A stretch of 48,102 nucleotides of DNA from Pseudomonadota bacterium (GCA_031119395.1 JAVHYA010000001.1:144496-192597), one strand, 5' to 3'; counted from the first letter of the stretch, positions 28,363 to 38,779 are shown. Notes: a model not told the origin generated them from the letters alone. A program made the numbers and translations.

Positions 28363-28626
28363 ATGGCCAAAGAAGGCATCCACCCCGATTACCGCGAAGT
28401 CCTGTTCGTGGACCTCTCCAACGGTTTCAAGTTCGTGACGCGCTCGTGCGTGAACACCAAGGAAACCGGCAAGACCGACGACGGCCGCGAACTGCCGCTG
28501 TTCAAGCTCGACACCTCGAGCGAGTCGCACCCCTTCTACACCGGCACCCAGAAGTCGGTCGACAACATGGGCGGCCGCGTCGAGCGCTTCCGCAACAAGT
28601 TCGGCAAGACCGCGCTGTCGAAGTAA
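28363..28626 (+). CDS. rpmE2: Ribosomal protein L31 type B
   Basis: An 87-residue large-subunit protein. The opening [17 protein letters not shown] and the end [16 protein letters not shown] are those of type B L31. It has a single Cys and no CxxC pairs, i.e. the zinc-independent form that many bacteria express under zinc limitation; in some Burkholderiales I believe it is the only L31, which cannot be checked here. A GAGGAAA Shine-Dalgarno precedes the ATG. A terminator follows at 28671-28701. Confidence 0.95.
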   Translation: MAKEGIHPDYREVLFVDLSNGFKFVTRSCVNTKETGKTDDGRELPLFKLDTSSESHPFYTGTQKSVDNMGGRVERFRNKFGKTALSK

Positions 28627-28670
28627 GCTTCTTCGCCGACCACCTGCACGCCGGGCCTCCGATGTGCAAC

Positions 28671-28701
28671 GGGCAGCCCGGGTGACCGCGCTGCCCTTTT
28701 T
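28671..28701 (+). terminator. Rho-independent terminator of rpmE2
   Basis: GGGCAGC (28671-28677) pairs with GCTGCCC (28690-28696), with a 12-base loop, followed by five T. It ends 43 bp before the start of the next gene. Confidence 0.8.
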
Positions 28702-28743
28702 CATGGCCCTTTCCATCGTCATCCTCGACGACACTCGGTTCCG

Positions 28744-30477
28744 TTGAATCAGCCCACGCCCGCCATCGTCGCCCAGAGCGCCGTGCGACGCCTCCCGCGC
28801 ATCGCGCTGCTGATGCTGTGCGCGGCCTACCTGATGCCGGGCCTCGTGGGGCGCGGCCCGTGGAAGAGCGCCGACGTGACCGCCTTCGGCTACATGGCGG
28901 CGCTGGCGCAGAACAGCGCCGGCATCGCCCGCTGGTTCGACCCCCTCCTGCTCGGCCTGCGGCCCGAGACCCCGGCCCTGCTGCCCTACTGGCTCGGCGC
29001 CTGGGCGATCCAGCTGGCGCCCTGGCTGCGGCCCGACCTGGCCGTGCGCATCGTGTTCGCCCTGATGCTGTGGGGCACCTTCACGGCCACCTGGTACGCG
29101 GTGTACTACCTGGCCCGCACGCCGCGCGCACAGCCGGTGGCCTTCGCCTTCGGCGGGGAGGCGCGCCCCACCGACTACGCGCGCGCCATGGCCGACGGCG
29201 GCCTCCTCGCGCTCATCGCCAGCCTGGGGCTGGCCCAGTTGGGCCACGAGACCACGCCCGCACTGGCGCAGCTGTTCTTCGTGGCCTGTCTGTTCTACGG
29301 CGTGGCCGCCCTGCCCTATCGCCGCACCGCGCCGCTGGTCGGCCTGGCGGTCGGCAGCCTCGGCCTGGCGCTGAGCGGGGCTCCCTCGCTCGGCCTGGCG
29401 CTGGGGCTGGGCGCGCTGTGGCTCGCGATCAGCGAACGCCGCGGCGCCGCGCGCGACGACAGCAGCGACCCCGCGCCGACCTTCGGCTGGCCAGCCATCG
29501 CCGGCATCGCCCTCGCGGTGCTCATCGCGCTCGCCGCGGCCGTCGTGCTCAAGCAGGTCCACTGGCGCATCGCCCTGCCGGGCTCGCACCCCGGCGTCTC
29601 GGCCTGGTCGGACTGGCGCAGCCTCATCAAGCTGTTCATCTGGTTCACCTGGCCGGCCTGGCCGCTGGCCGTGTGGACGCTGTGGCGCTGGCGCCGGCAG
29701 CTCGGTGCGCGCCATGTCGCGCTGCCGCTGTGGTTCATGCTGGTGCCGGTGGCGGCCACGCTGCTCACCGATTTCGCCGATCGCTCGCTGCTGCTGGCCT
29801 TGCCGGCCCTGGCCACGCTGGCCGCCTTCGCGCTGCCGACCTTCCGGCGCAGCGTGTCGGCGCTGATCGACTGGTTCACGCTGCTGTTCTTCAGCGGCTC
29901 CGCGGTGCTGATCTGGCTGTACTGGATCGCCATGCAGACCGGCACGCCGCCGAAGATGGCCGCCAGCATCGCGCGGCTCGCTCCCGGCCATGTGGCGGAG
30001 TTCTCGCCGCTGGTGTTCGTGCTGGCCGTGCTCGCCACGCTGGCGTGGTGCTGGCTCGTTCGATGGCGCACCGGCCGCCACCGCGCCGCACTGTGGAAGA
30101 CGCTGGTGCTGCCCGCCGGCGGTGTGACGCTGTGCTGGATGCTGCTGATGACGCTGTGGCTGCCCGCGCTCGACCACGCGTTGAGCTATGCGCCCCAGGT
30201 GCGTGCCATTGCGCAGCGCACCGGCCCGACGCGCTGCGTCGCCGAGCTGGGCGTGGGCCGCGCGCAGATCGCCGCGCTGCGACACCATGCGGGCTACGAC
30301 CTGCAGCCGATCAACTCGCACACCGGGTGCGACTGGCTGATCGTCAAGCCCGAGGTCGTGAGCCTGCTGCACCACATCGTGAACCTCGAGGAGTGGCGCC
30401 TCATCGGCACCTTCCGTCGCACGACCAACCCCAACGACGACCTGCTGCTGTACCAGCGCGCGCCGGCGAGCCGGTGA
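28744..30477 (+). CDS. ArnT/PMT-like multi-pass membrane glycosyltransferase
   Basis: A 577-residue protein with about 11-12 hydrophobic segments. The segment after the first helix, GRGPWKSADVTAFGYMAAL, resembles the first periplasmic loop of GT83/ArnT-like enzymes, which carries an acidic catalytic residue, though the exact DE/DD motif is not obvious. The C-terminal soluble part (about 475-577) has HTGCDWLIV and ends near RRTTNPNDDLLLYQR. A lipid-linked sugar donor and a cell-envelope acceptor are likely from family knowledge. The start is a TTG at 28744, the only codon giving a full N-terminus; a later ATG at 28813 would cut the first helix. Its stop overlaps the MATE start (GTGA). Confidence 0.8.
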   Translation: MNQPTPAIVAQSAVRRLPRIALLMLCAAYLMPGLVGRGPWKSADVTAFGYMAALAQNSAGIARWFDPLLLGLRPETPALLPYWLGAWAIQLAPWLRPDLAVRIVFALMLWGTFTATWYAVYYLARTPRAQPVAFAFGGEARPTDYARAMADGGLLALIASLGLAQLGHETTPALAQLFFVACLFYGVAALPYRRTAPLVGLAVGSLGLALSGAPSLGLALGLGALWLAISERRGAARDDSSDPAPTFGWPAIAGIALAVLIALAAAVVLKQVHWRIALPGSHPGVSAWSDWRSLIKLFIWFTWPAWPLAVWTLWRWRRQLGARHVALPLWFMLVPVAATLLTDFADRSLLLALPALATLAAFALPTFRRSVSALIDWFTLLFFSGSAVLIWLYWIAMQTGTPPKMAASIARLAPGHVAEFSPLVFVLAVLATLAWCWLVRWRTGRHRAALWKTLVLPAGGVTLCWMLLMTLWLPALDHALSYAPQVRAIAQRTGPTRCVAELGVGRAQIAALRHHAGYDLQPINSHTGCDWLIVKPEVVSLLHHIVNLEEWRLIGTFRRTTNPNDDLLLYQRAPASR

Positions 30478-31871
30478 CGCGGGCCGTGAACGCCATCCGC
30501 AGCGGCCCGGGCGAGCGCGCCACCATCGCCCGCCACGCCGGCACCGTGCTCGTGGGGCAGCTGGCCGTGATGGCCTTCGGCGTCACCGACACCATCGTCG
30601 CCGGCCGCTTCGACGAGAACGCGCTGGCCGCGCTCTCGGTCGGGGCCGCGATCTTCATCAGCGTGTTCGTCTCGCTGATGGGTGCGCTGCAGGCGCTGCT
30701 GCCGATCTGGGCCGAGCTCCACGGTGCGGGCCGCGGCCACGAGATGGGCCGCTCCGTGCGGCAGTCGCTCTACCTGTGCGCGGCGGCCATCGTGGTGGGC
30801 ATGGCGGTGCTGCTCTTCCCGCAGCCGCTGCTGCGCTGGACGCAGGTGCCCGAGGCGATGCAGACCGACGTCGCGCGCTACCTCGGCGTGCTGGCCTTCG
30901 CGCTGCCGCCGGCGCTGCTCTTTCGGCTCTACAGCACGCTCAACCAGGCCCTGGGCCGCCCGCAGCTCGTGACCTGGCTGCAGCTCGGCTCGCTGGCCGT
31001 GAAGCTGCCGTTGTCGATCCTGCTGACCTTCGGCGGCCTGGGCGTGCCGCCGCTCGGGCTGCTGGGCTGCGGCCTCGCGACGCTGGCGGTCAACTGGATG
31101 ATGCTCGGCATGGCGATGTGGCTGCTGCGCACGGAGCCCCTGTACCGCGCCTTCTCGCTCTGGCAACGCCCCGAACGGCCGGACTGGGCCCAGTTGCGGC
31201 AGTTCGCGCGGCTGGGCGTGCCCGGCGGGCTGTCGGTCCTGGTGGAGGTCACCTCCTTCACGTTGATGGCCCTCTTCATCGCGCGCCTGGGCACCACCGC
31301 GGCCGCAGCGCACCAGATTGCCTCCAACCTCACAGCGGTGGCCTACATGGCGCCGCTGTCGCTCGGCCTGGCAACCAGCGCACGCGTGAGCTACTGGCTC
31401 GGCGCCGGCGACGCAGCGAAGGCCCGACACGCCTGCCGCCTGGGCTTCGAGCTGGCCCTGGCCTGCGCCCTGGTCGCTGCCGGCACCATGGCCCTGGCAC
31501 GCCTGCCCTTGGCCGGGCTGTATTCCAGGAACCCCGAAGTGGTCGCCCTGGCCGCGACGCTGCTGCTCGCCACGGCCGCCTACCACCTGGCCGACGCCAC
31601 GCAGACGATGTGCGTCTTCGTGCTGCGGTGCTACCGCGTCACGGTGCTGCCGCTGGCCATCTACTGCGCCTTGCTGTGGGGGCTCGGGCTGGCCGGCAGC
31701 TACCTGCTGGCGTACCACGGGCTCGGCCCGGTCGCGGCGATGCGCTCGCCGCTGGCCTTCTGGATCATGAGCGCCGCGGCGCTGGGCCTGACGGCGCTGA
31801 TCTTCGTGCTGCTGCTGGTCTCGGTCCTCAGGCGTTCACGCTCACCGGCCGCGCCGGCCGCAGCCGCGTGA
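30474..31871 (+). CDS. MATE family multidrug/cation exporter
   Basis: A 465-residue NorM-like transporter with 12 predicted membrane helices in two related halves. The N-terminus ARHAGTVLVGQLAVMAFGVT followed by DTIVAGRF is diagnostic of MATE proteins, and the second half begins FARLGVPGGLSVLVEVTSF. It should export cationic compounds using Na+ or H+. The GTG start at 30474 overlaps the previous stop, so the pair may act on the envelope together or simply be co-transcribed. The last 44 bp overlap the 3' end of phoR on the other strand. Confidence 0.93.
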   Translation: MTRAVNAIRSGPGERATIARHAGTVLVGQLAVMAFGVTDTIVAGRFDENALAALSVGAAIFISVFVSLMGALQALLPIWAELHGAGRGHEMGRSVRQSLYLCAAAIVVGMAVLLFPQPLLRWTQVPEAMQTDVARYLGVLAFALPPALLFRLYSTLNQALGRPQLVTWLQLGSLAVKLPLSILLTFGGLGVPPLGLLGCGLATLAVNWMMLGMAMWLLRTEPLYRAFSLWQRPERPDWAQLRQFARLGVPGGLSVLVEVTSFTLMALFIARLGTTAAAAHQIASNLTAVAYMAPLSLGLATSARVSYWLGAGDAAKARHACRLGFELALACALVAAGTMALARLPLAGLYSRNPEVVALAATLLLATAAYHLADATQTMCVFVLRCYRVTVLPLAIYCALLWGLGLAGSYLLAYHGLGPVAAMRSPLAFWIMSAAALGLTALIFVLLLVSVLRRSRSPAAPAAAA

Positions 31872-33168
31872 CCGGGAACAGCAGCGCGAAGCGCGAGCCC
31901 TGCCCCGGCGTGCTCTCGATGCGCAGCTGCGCGCCGTGGCGCTGCGCGATGTGCTTCACGATCGCCAGGCCCAGGCCGGTGCCGCCGGTCTCGCGCGAGC
32001 GGCTGCGGTCGACGCGATAGAAGCGCTCGGTCAGCCGCGGGATGTGCTCGGCCGCAATGCCCGGCCCGGTGTCGCGCACGGCGAACTCGCCGCGGCCGTC
32101 GGGCAGCAGCCGCCAGGTCACCGTCACCTCGCCGCCCGGCGGCGTGTAGCGCACCGCGTTGCTCACCAGGTTGGACATGGCGCTCTGCAACTCGGTGGCC
32201 GCGCCGGAGAGCTCCGAATCGGATTCGCTGGCGAAGAAGAGCCGATGCCCCTGCGCGGAGAGCCGCTCCGACAGGCCGCGTGCCTCGTCCTCGCAGTGCG
32301 CGAGCAGAGCCCGCACCCGCGTCCACTGGTTCATCGGCGGTGCGGCGCTTCCCTCCAGGCGCGACAGCGTCAGCAGGTCCTGCACCAGCGTGCCCATGCG
32401 CTGCGCCTGCTGCCCCATGAGGCCGAGGTAGCGGCTGCGCTCGTCCGCCTCCAGCGGCAGGCTTTGCAGCGTCTCGACGAAGCCGGTGAGCACCGTGAGC
32501 GGCGTGCGGATCTCGTGCGACACGTTGGCGACGAAATCGCGCCGCATCGCGTCCGCCTGTTCCAGCGCCGTGATGTCGCGCGTCAGCAGCAGCCGCCGGT
32601 TGCCGGCATAGGGATGCACCTGCACCGACAGCCGCATGAGCTTGCCGTGCGGCCCGGTCTGCATCGAGGGCGCGTCGATGACCACGTCGCGGCTGTAGTT
32701 CCACGAGGCCAGGTAGGCCACGAAGGCCGGGTCCCGCACCAGGTTGGCCAGGTGCTGCTGCAGATCGCGTTCGGCGTCGATGCCCAGCTGGACGGCCGCC
32801 GTCTGGTTGCACCACTCGATGCGCCCCTGCTCGTCGATCAGCACCACGCCGTTGGGCGAGGCCTGGATGGCCTCGAGGAACTCGTGCAACCGGTCCTCGG
32901 CCTGCCGCGTCTGCTGCTCGCGCGAGCGCAGCAGCTTGCGGATGCGCTCGGCCAGTTCGCCCCAGATCCCCGGACCGCGCGTCGGCAGGCCGACCGCGTC
33001 ATCCCGCAGCGCCCGCAGCAGACGCTGTGCGCGCCATGCGTCCAGCAGCAGCCAGGCCAGCGCGCCGGCCCAGGCGCCGATCCACAGGAATCTCCAGCCG
33101 AACAAGGCTCCAACGCCCGCCCCGCCTGCGCAGGAAGCTATCAAAAACGTAGCAATTCGGAAGGGCAT
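31828..33168 (-). CDS. phoR: Phosphate regulon sensor histidine kinase PhoR
   Basis: A 446-residue sensor kinase that phosphorylates PhoB when the Pst transporter signals phosphate limitation. It has two N-terminal hydrophobic segments (about 5-24 and 26-44), a PAS domain (about 95-200, with SPNGVVLIDEQGRIEWCN), the HisKA box FVANVSHEIRTPL with the phospho-His, and HATPase motifs N (MSNLVSNAVRYTPP), G1 (DTGPGI) and G2 (GTGLGLAIVKHI). Residues 4-24 are encoded by a dispersed repeat. A GATAAT (33182-33177) lies 8 bases upstream of the ATG and there is no Shine-Dalgarno, so a leaderless message is possible. The 3' end overlaps the MATE gene. Confidence 0.95.
   Translation of the reverse strand: MPFRIATFLIASCAGGAGVGALFGWRFLWIGAWAGALAWLLLDAWRAQRLLRALRDDAVGLPTRGPGIWGELAERIRKLLRSREQQTRQAEDRLHEFLEAIQASPNGVVLIDEQGRIEWCNQTAAVQLGIDAERDLQQHLANLVRDPAFVAYLASWNYSRDVVIDAPSMQTGPHGKLMRLSVQVHPYAGNRRLLLTRDITALEQADAMRRDFVANVSHEIRTPLTVLTGFVETLQSLPLEADERSRYLGLMGQQAQRMGTLVQDLLTLSRLEGSAAPPMNQWTRVRALLAHCEDEARGLSERLSAQGHRLFFASESDSELSGAATELQSAMSNLVSNAVRYTPPGGEVTVTWRLLPDGRGEFAVRDTGPGIAAEHIPRLTERFYRVDRSRSRETGGTGLGLAIVKHIAQRHGAQLRIESTPGQGSRFALLFPVTRLRPARPVSVNA
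33097..33160 (-). repeat. Dispersed ~65-bp repeat, family 1, copy 5, forming the phoR 5' end
   Basis: On the minus strand: CCGAATTGCTACGTTTTTGA, then TAGCTTCCTGCGCAGGCGGG, then GCGGGCGTTGGAGCCTTGTT. It is translated as RIATFLIASCAGGAGVGALF, i.e. the first transmembrane segment of PhoR. Copy 2 (12351-12413), read in the same frame, gives the similar IATFLIAG. Confidence 0.72.
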
Positions 33169-33257
33169 GGGAGGCGATTATCCGTACCGGCCGGGCACCG
33201 GGACACGGTCATGGATGGCCAGCGCCGGGCGCCAAGGCCCAGCGCCTGGCAGGCGGC

Positions 33258-33950
<693 letters not shown>

Positions 33951-33989
33951 GTCAATGCGGGCACGGACAGCCGTACGCGAAGGTCCGCT

Positions 33990-34691
33990 TTATTGCAGTG
34001 CCGACTCGATCTCTTCCATCGAGGTATGCCGCACGTCGGCACCCTTGACGATGTAGATGATGAACTCGGCGATGTTCTTGGCGTGGTCACCGATGCGTTC
34101 GATGGCCTTGGCCAGGAACAGCAGGTCCAGGCTGGGGGAGATGGTACGCGGGTCTTCCATCATGTAGGTGACCAGCTTGCGCACGAAGCCGTCGAACTCC
34201 TGGTCGATCAGGTCGTCGTCCTTGAGGATCGACAGCGCCGCGGCGGTGTCCAGCCGCGCGAAGGCGTCGAGCGCCTTGCGCAGCAGGCCGGAGGCCAGGT
34301 CGGCCGCCACGCGCAGCTCGGTGGCCGGCAATTGGCGGGCCGAGCCGCTCTCGATGATCGACTTGACCATGCGGGCGATCTTGTTCGCCTCGTCGCCCAC
34401 GCGCTCGAGGTTGGCGGTGGTCTTGCTGATCGCGATCAGCAGGCGCAGGTCGCGGGCCGTGGGCTGGCGGCGGGCGATGATCGACGACAGCTCGCGGTCG
34501 ATCTCCATTTCCATCGCATTGACCTTGTGCTCGGTCGCCATCACGCGCTCGGCGGTCTCGACGTCGAACTGCAGCAGCGCATGGATCGCCAGCCGGATCT
34601 GCGACTCGGCCATGCCGCCGAGTTCCATCACGCGCGAGGAGACGCCGTTGAGTTCGCTGTCGAACTGGCTGGAAAGGTGTTTTTCAGTCAT
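33990..34691 (-). CDS. phoU: Phosphate transport accessory protein PhoU
   Basis: A 233-residue protein of two three-helix bundles, each with the metal-binding E(D)xxxD-type signatures: NLERVGDEANKIA and AIERIGDHAKNIAEFI. In the family it transmits the state of PstSCAB to PhoR and limits phosphate uptake. The ATG at 34691 gives MTEKHLSSQFDSELNG. A 156-bp gap with a long inverted repeat separates it from pstB; a short related fragment (33973-33988) abuts its stop. Confidence 0.96.
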   Translation of the reverse strand: MTEKHLSSQFDSELNGVSSRVMELGGMAESQIRLAIHALLQFDVETAERVMATEHKVNAMEMEIDRELSSIIARRQPTARDLRLLIAISKTTANLERVGDEANKIARMVKSIIESGSARQLPATELRVAADLASGLLRKALDAFARLDTAAALSILKDDDLIDQEFDGFVRKLVTYMMEDPRTISPSLDLLFLAKAIERIGDHAKNIAEFIIYIVKGADVRHTSMEEIESALQ

Positions 34692-34729
34692 GTGCGTGTC
34701 CTTGAGGGCGGGTTGAATTCGGGCATCCA

Positions 34730-34834
34730 TACGCGAAGGACGCAAAGGTTTCGCAAAGGGCGCGAAAGAATTCAAGAAGAAAAATCTGGCTTTCTCTTTT
34801 GCGTCCTTCGCGGAACCTTCGCGCTCTTCGCGTA
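34730..34834. repeat. Long imperfect inverted repeat, family 3, between pstB and phoU
   Basis: Two 40-bp arms (34730-34769 and 34795-34834) match at 33 of 40 positions; each begins TACGCGAAG and consists of about four ~10-bp units of the type CGCGAAGGA. The intervening 25 bp are A-rich. Transcribed, it forms a large hairpin in the pst-pho message. A fragment GTACGCGAAGGTCCGC lies at 33973-33988 after phoU. Confidence 0.75.
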
Positions 34835-34847
34835 CGGAAGTCCGTTT

Positions 34848-35630
34848 TCAGCCGAACCGTCCGGTGATGTAGTCCTCGGTTTCCTTGCGCTGCGGCTTGA
34901 AGAACATCTGTTCCGTCGGGCCGAACTCGATCAGGTCGCCCAGGTACATGTAGGCCGTGTAGTCGCTGCAGCGTGCGGCCTGCTGCATGTTGTGCGTCAC
35001 GATGACGACCGTGTACTCGCTCTTGAGCTCGGCGATCAGCTCCTCGATCTTCGCGGTCGAGATGGGGTCCAGGGCCGAGCAGGGCTCGTCGAGCAGCAGC
35101 ACCTCGGGCTTGATCGCGATGCCGCGCGCGATGCACAGGCGCTGCTGCTGGCCACCCGAGAGGCCGGAGCCGCTCTGCTGCAGCTTGTCACGCACCTCGG
35201 TCCACAGCGCGGCCTTCTTCAGCGCCCATTCCACGCGGTCGTCCATCTCGCTGGCCGAGAGGTTCTCGAACAGCTTCACGCCGAAGGCGATGTTGTCGTA
35301 GATCGACATCGGGAAGGGCGTGGGCTTCTGGAACACCATGCCGACCTTCGCGCGGATCAGCGCCACGTCCTGCTTGCTGGTCAGCAGGTTCTCGCCGTCC
35401 AGCGCGATGGTGCCCTCGGCGCGCTGCTCCGGGTACAGCTCGAACATGCGGTTGAAGGTGCGCAGCAGCGTCGACTTGCCGCATCCCGAGGGGCCGATGA
35501 AGGCCGTGACCTTGTTCTCGGGGATCTCGAGGTTGATGCCCTTGAGGGCGTGGAACTTGCCGTAGTAGAAGTTCAGGTCCTTGACGGCGATCTTGGCGCG
35601 CGGCGCCGGGGAGGCAACGGTGGCGGGCAT
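34848..35630 (-). CDS. pstB: Phosphate ABC transporter ATP-binding protein PstB
   Basis: A 260-residue ATPase of the high-affinity phosphate importer. Walker [11 protein letters not shown]-loop [14 protein letters not shown], signature [13 protein letters not shown], Walker [14 protein letters not shown] and the H-loop VTHNM are intact, and FEQ-type PstB features such as [10 protein letters not shown] are seen. It is preceded by pstA with a 20-bp gap. The ATG at 35630 follows an A/G-rich Shine-Dalgarno region. Confidence 0.97.
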   Translation of the reverse strand: MPATVASPAPRAKIAVKDLNFYYGKFHALKGINLEIPENKVTAFIGPSGCGKSTLLRTFNRMFELYPEQRAEGTIALDGENLLTSKQDVALIRAKVGMVFQKPTPFPMSIYDNIAFGVKLFENLSASEMDDRVEWALKKAALWTEVRDKLQQSGSGLSGGQQQRLCIARGIAIKPEVLLLDEPCSALDPISTAKIEELIAELKSEYTVVIVTHNMQQAARCSDYTAYMYLGDLIEFGPTEQMFFKPQRKETEDYITGRFG

Positions 35631-35650
35631 GTCTTTCTTCTTTCTCTCGT

Positions 35651-36535
35651 TCAGTTCTTGCCGCGCGTCAGCACGCGGGCCAGGATGTTCAGCGCCAGCA
35701 CGGCGACGGTGATGAGGAACACGCCGGCCCACGCCAGCTTCTGCAGGTTCGGATCGATGTTCATGGCGAACTTGAAGATCGTGACCGGCAGGCTCGCCAT
35801 CGGCGAACTCACGTCCGATGTCCAGAACTGGTTGTTCAGCGCCGTGAACAGCAGTGGCGCGGTTTCGCCCGCAATGCGGGCCACCGCCAGCAGCACGCCG
35901 GTCACCACGCCGGCACGCGCCGCGCGCAGCGTGATCGACAGGATCACCTTCCACTTCGGCGTTCCCAGCGCGTAGGCGGCTTCGCGCAGGCCCGGTGGCA
36001 CCAGCTGCAGCATGTTCTCGGTGGTGCGGATCACCACCGGGATGGTGATCAGCGACAGGGCCAGCGCGCCGGCCAGGCCGGAGTAGCTCTTGAACTGCGC
36101 CACCACGATGGCGTAGACGAACAGGCCGATGACGATCGACGGTGCCGACAGCAGGATGTCGTTGACGAAGCGCACCAGCGACGAGAGCCAGCCCTTCGGG
36201 TTGTACTCGGCCAGGTAGATGCCGGCCATGATGCCGATGGGCGTGCCGATGAAGGTCGCGAGCCCGACCATCACCAGCGACCCGACGATCGCGTTGAGCA
36301 GGCCGCCCTCGTCGCCGGGGGCGGGCGTCATCTCGGTGAAGATCGACAGCGACAGGCCGCCCAGGCCCAGGCGCAGCGTCTCCCAGAGGATCCAGACGAG
36401 CCAGAACACGCCGAAGGCCATCGCGGCCAGCGACAGGGTCAACGCGATCTTGTTGACGCGATCGCGCGCCGCGAACTTGGCCTGGCGCTTCTCGGCCAGG
36501 GTCTTCGCGTTGAGCAGTGCTTCGCCGGTGGTCAC
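35651..36535 (-). CDS. pstA: Phosphate ABC transporter permease PstA
   Basis: A 294-residue inner-membrane permease with six main helices. The EAA loop is [20 protein letters not shown], which docks to PstB. The sequence [18 protein letters not shown] and [12 protein letters not shown] are typical of PstA. The start is GTG at 36535, overlapping the pstC stop (GTGA). Translationally coupled within pstSCAB. Confidence 0.95.
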   Translation of the reverse strand: MTTGEALLNAKTLAEKRQAKFAARDRVNKIALTLSLAAMAFGVFWLVWILWETLRLGLGGLSLSIFTEMTPAPGDEGGLLNAIVGSLVMVGLATFIGTPIGIMAGIYLAEYNPKGWLSSLVRFVNDILLSAPSIVIGLFVYAIVVAQFKSYSGLAGALALSLITIPVVIRTTENMLQLVPPGLREAAYALGTPKWKVILSITLRAARAGVVTGVLLAVARIAGETAPLLFTALNNQFWTSDVSSPMASLPVTIFKFAMNIDPNLQKLAWAGVFLITVAVLALNILARVLTRGKN

Positions 36536-37563
36536 GATTTCTTCCCTTCGCTCTTCTTCATCCGGGCCAGCAGCAGCTTGGACAGCGACAGCACGACGAA
36601 GGTGATGAAGAACAGGACCAGCGCGAGGTACAGCAGCGCGGCGCGGTGCATGTCGCTGCTGGCTTCGGCGAACTCGTTGGCGAGCACCGAGGTGATGCTG
36701 TTGGCGGCCTCGAAGACCGACAGCGATGCGAGCTGGTTGGCGTTGCCGATCACGAAGGTGACGGCCATCGTCTCGCCCAGGGCGCGGCCCAGGCCGAGCA
36801 TGATGCCGCCGATGACGCCGGCCTTGGTGTACGGCAGCACCACCTTGCTCACCACTTCCCAGGTCGTCGAGCCCAGGCCGTAGGCCGACTCCTTCAGCAG
36901 CGGCGGCGTGACCTCGAACACGTCGCGCATCACCGAGGCGATGAAGGGGATGATCATGATCGCCAGGATGATCCCGGCCGACAGGATGCCGATGCCCACC
37001 GGCGGGCCCGACACCAGCGCGCCCAGGTAGGGCACGCCCGCGAGCAGCTTCTGCAGCGGCTGCTGGACCCAGGTCGACAGGATGGGGCCGAACACCAGCA
37101 GGCCCCACATGCCGTACACGATGGACGGCACCGCGGCCAGCAGTTCGATGGCCGTGCCCAGCGGGCGCTTGAGCCAGGCGGGCGAGAGCTCGGTGAGGAA
37201 GAGCGCGATGCCGAAGCTCACCGGCACCGCGATCACCAGGGCGATGATCGAAGTGGCCAGCGTGCCGTAGATCATGACCAGGCCGCCGAACTCGTTGGCG
37301 ACGGGGTCCCAGGTGCTGCTGGCCAGGAAGCCCAGGCCGTACTTGGCGATCGCAGGCCAGGCGCCGGCGATCAGCGACAGCAGGATGCCGACGAGCAGCG
37401 CGAGCGTGAGCAGCGCGGCGCCCTTGGCGGCCCAGCCGAAGAGCCGGTCGGCCATCGGGCCGGACCGCGCCTTCTTGGCGGGCGGAGGGGTGACGGTGCG
37501 CGCGCGCGCACGGTCGGCAGGCAGGTCCAGCGTGTTGGCGCCGGCGGTGAGGGTGGATGACAC
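36532..37563 (-). CDS. pstC: Phosphate ABC transporter permease PstC
   Basis: A 343-residue permease with an N-terminal cytoplasmic extension (about 45 residues) and six or more membrane helices. The EAA loop is [21 protein letters not shown] and the segment [16 protein letters not shown] is characteristic of PstC. I chose the GTG at 37563, which has GGAG 7 bases upstream; an in-frame GTG at 37608 would add 15 residues and has no good ribosome-binding site. It pairs with PstA around PstB. Confidence 0.93.
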   Translation of the reverse strand: MSSTLTAGANTLDLPADRARARTVTPPPAKKARSGPMADRLFGWAAKGAALLTLALLVGILLSLIAGAWPAIAKYGLGFLASSTWDPVANEFGGLVMIYGTLATSIIALVIAVPVSFGIALFLTELSPAWLKRPLGTAIELLAAVPSIVYGMWGLLVFGPILSTWVQQPLQKLLAGVPYLGALVSGPPVGIGILSAGIILAIMIIPFIASVMRDVFEVTPPLLKESAYGLGSTTWEVVSKVVLPYTKAGVIGGIMLGLGRALGETMAVTFVIGNANQLASLSVFEAANSITSVLANEFAEASSDMHRAALLYLALVLFFITFVVLSLSKLLLARMKKSEGKKS

Positions 37564-37660
37564 AGGTCGCTCCGTGGTGGGCGCGCGGTCCAGGCTGGCT
37601 CCTTCCACCGCGCGCCCTGTTCTGGTTCTTCTGTCGTGCTGCGAACGGCCGGTCAGCCGA

Positions 37661-38698
37661 TCAGTCCGGGCTCACGACCTTGCCGTCGGCGGCCTTGATC
37701 TGCGTCCACGACTTGGCGATGGCCGTCTTCACGGGGGCAGGCATCGGCACGTAATCGAGGTTGTCGGCCGTCTGGTCGCCGTTCTTGTAGGCCCAGTTGA
37801 AGAACTTCAGCACGGTGGCGGCCTGCGCGGGCTTGTCCTGCGCCTTGTGCATCAGGATGAAGGTCGCGCCGGTGATGGGCCACGAGGCGTCGCCCGGCTG
37901 GTTCGTCAGGATCTGGTAGAAGCTCTTGTCCCACTCGGCGCCGGCCGCGGCGGCCTTGAAGGCCGTGTCTTCCGGCGAGACGAACTTGCCCGCGGCGTTC
38001 TGCATCTGGGCGTAGACCATCTTGTTCTGCTTCACGTAGGCGTACTCGACGTAGCCGATCGAGTTGGGCAGGCGGCCCACGAAGGCGGCGACGCCCTCGT
38101 TGCCCTTGCCGCCGGCGCCCGTGGGCCAGTTGACGGCGGTGCCTTCGCCCACCTTGGACTTCCACTCGGCATTGACCTTCGAGAGGTAGTTGGTGAACAG
38201 GAAGCTGGTGCCGGAACCGTCGGCGCGGCGCACCGGTGCGATCGCCGCGTCAGGCAGGTTCAGCGACGGGTTCAGGGCCTTGATGGCGGGGTCGTTCCAC
38301 TTGGCGATCTTGCCCAGGTAGATGTCGCCCAGCACCGGGCCGCTGAGTTTGAGCTCGCCCGGCTTGATGCCCTGGATGTTCACCACGGGGATCACGCCGC
38401 CGATCACGGTGGGGAACTGCAGCAGGCCCTTGGCCTGGAGTTCGTCGTCCTTCAGGGGCGCGTCCGACGCGCCGAAGTCGACGGTCTTGGCCTCGATCTG
38501 CTTGATGCCGGCGCCCGAGCCGACGGACTGGTAGTTGATCTTGATGCCGGTGGCCTTGTTGAAGTCGGCCGCCCACTTGCTGTACAGCGGTGCCGGGAAG
38601 CTGGCGCCGGCGCCGGTGGCCTCCTGGGCGAAGGCGGGGACATGGGCGAAAGCCGCGACGGCGAGGCCGGCGACTGCAATTTGAAACGAGGTTTTCAT
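37661..38698 (-). CDS. pstS: Periplasmic phosphate-binding protein PstS
   Basis: A 345-residue binding protein with a signal peptide ([18 protein letters not shown], cleavage near AFAQE). Phosphate-binding loops [34 protein letters not shown] and [15 protein letters not shown] are clear. AAGGAAGAG precedes the ATG. A Pho box lies 64 bp upstream. First gene of the pst-pho operon and expected to be the most strongly phosphate-regulated. Confidence 0.97.
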   Translation of the reverse strand: MKTSFQIAVAGLAVAAFAHVPAFAQEATGAGASFPAPLYSKWAADFNKATGIKINYQSVGSGAGIKQIEAKTVDFGASDAPLKDDELQAKGLLQFPTVIGGVIPVVNIQGIKPGELKLSGPVLGDIYLGKIAKWNDPAIKALNPSLNLPDAAIAPVRRADGSGTSFLFTNYLSKVNAEWKSKVGEGTAVNWPTGAGGKGNEGVAAFVGRLPNSIGYVEYAYVKQNKMVYAQMQNAAGKFVSPEDTAFKAAAAGAEWDKSFYQILTNQPGDASWPITGATFILMHKAQDKPAQAATVLKFFNWAYKNGDQTADNLDYVPMPAPVKTAIAKSWTQIKAADGKVVSPD

Positions 38699-38761
38699 GC
38701 TCTTCCTTTCGAAGGATCGTTGTGCCCCGTCGAGGGGTTGGGCGGACTGTAGGAAGCTTGT

Positions 38762-38779
38762 GTGACAGCACCGTGACAT
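38762..38779 (-). promoter_or_regulatory. Pho box upstream of pstS
   Basis: On the minus strand ATGTCAC-ggtg-CTGTCAC, two heptamers with 11-bp repeat spacing, matching the PhoB consensus CTGTCAT-n4-CTGTCAT. It ends 63 bp before the pstS ATG. Confidence 0.85.

Noticed and set aside
28704-28747. Short frame MALSIVILDDTRFR ending in the TTG start of the membrane glycosyltransferase
   Set aside because: Only 14 codons, immediately after the rpmE2 terminator, with no ribosome-binding site; a leader peptide cannot be supported.
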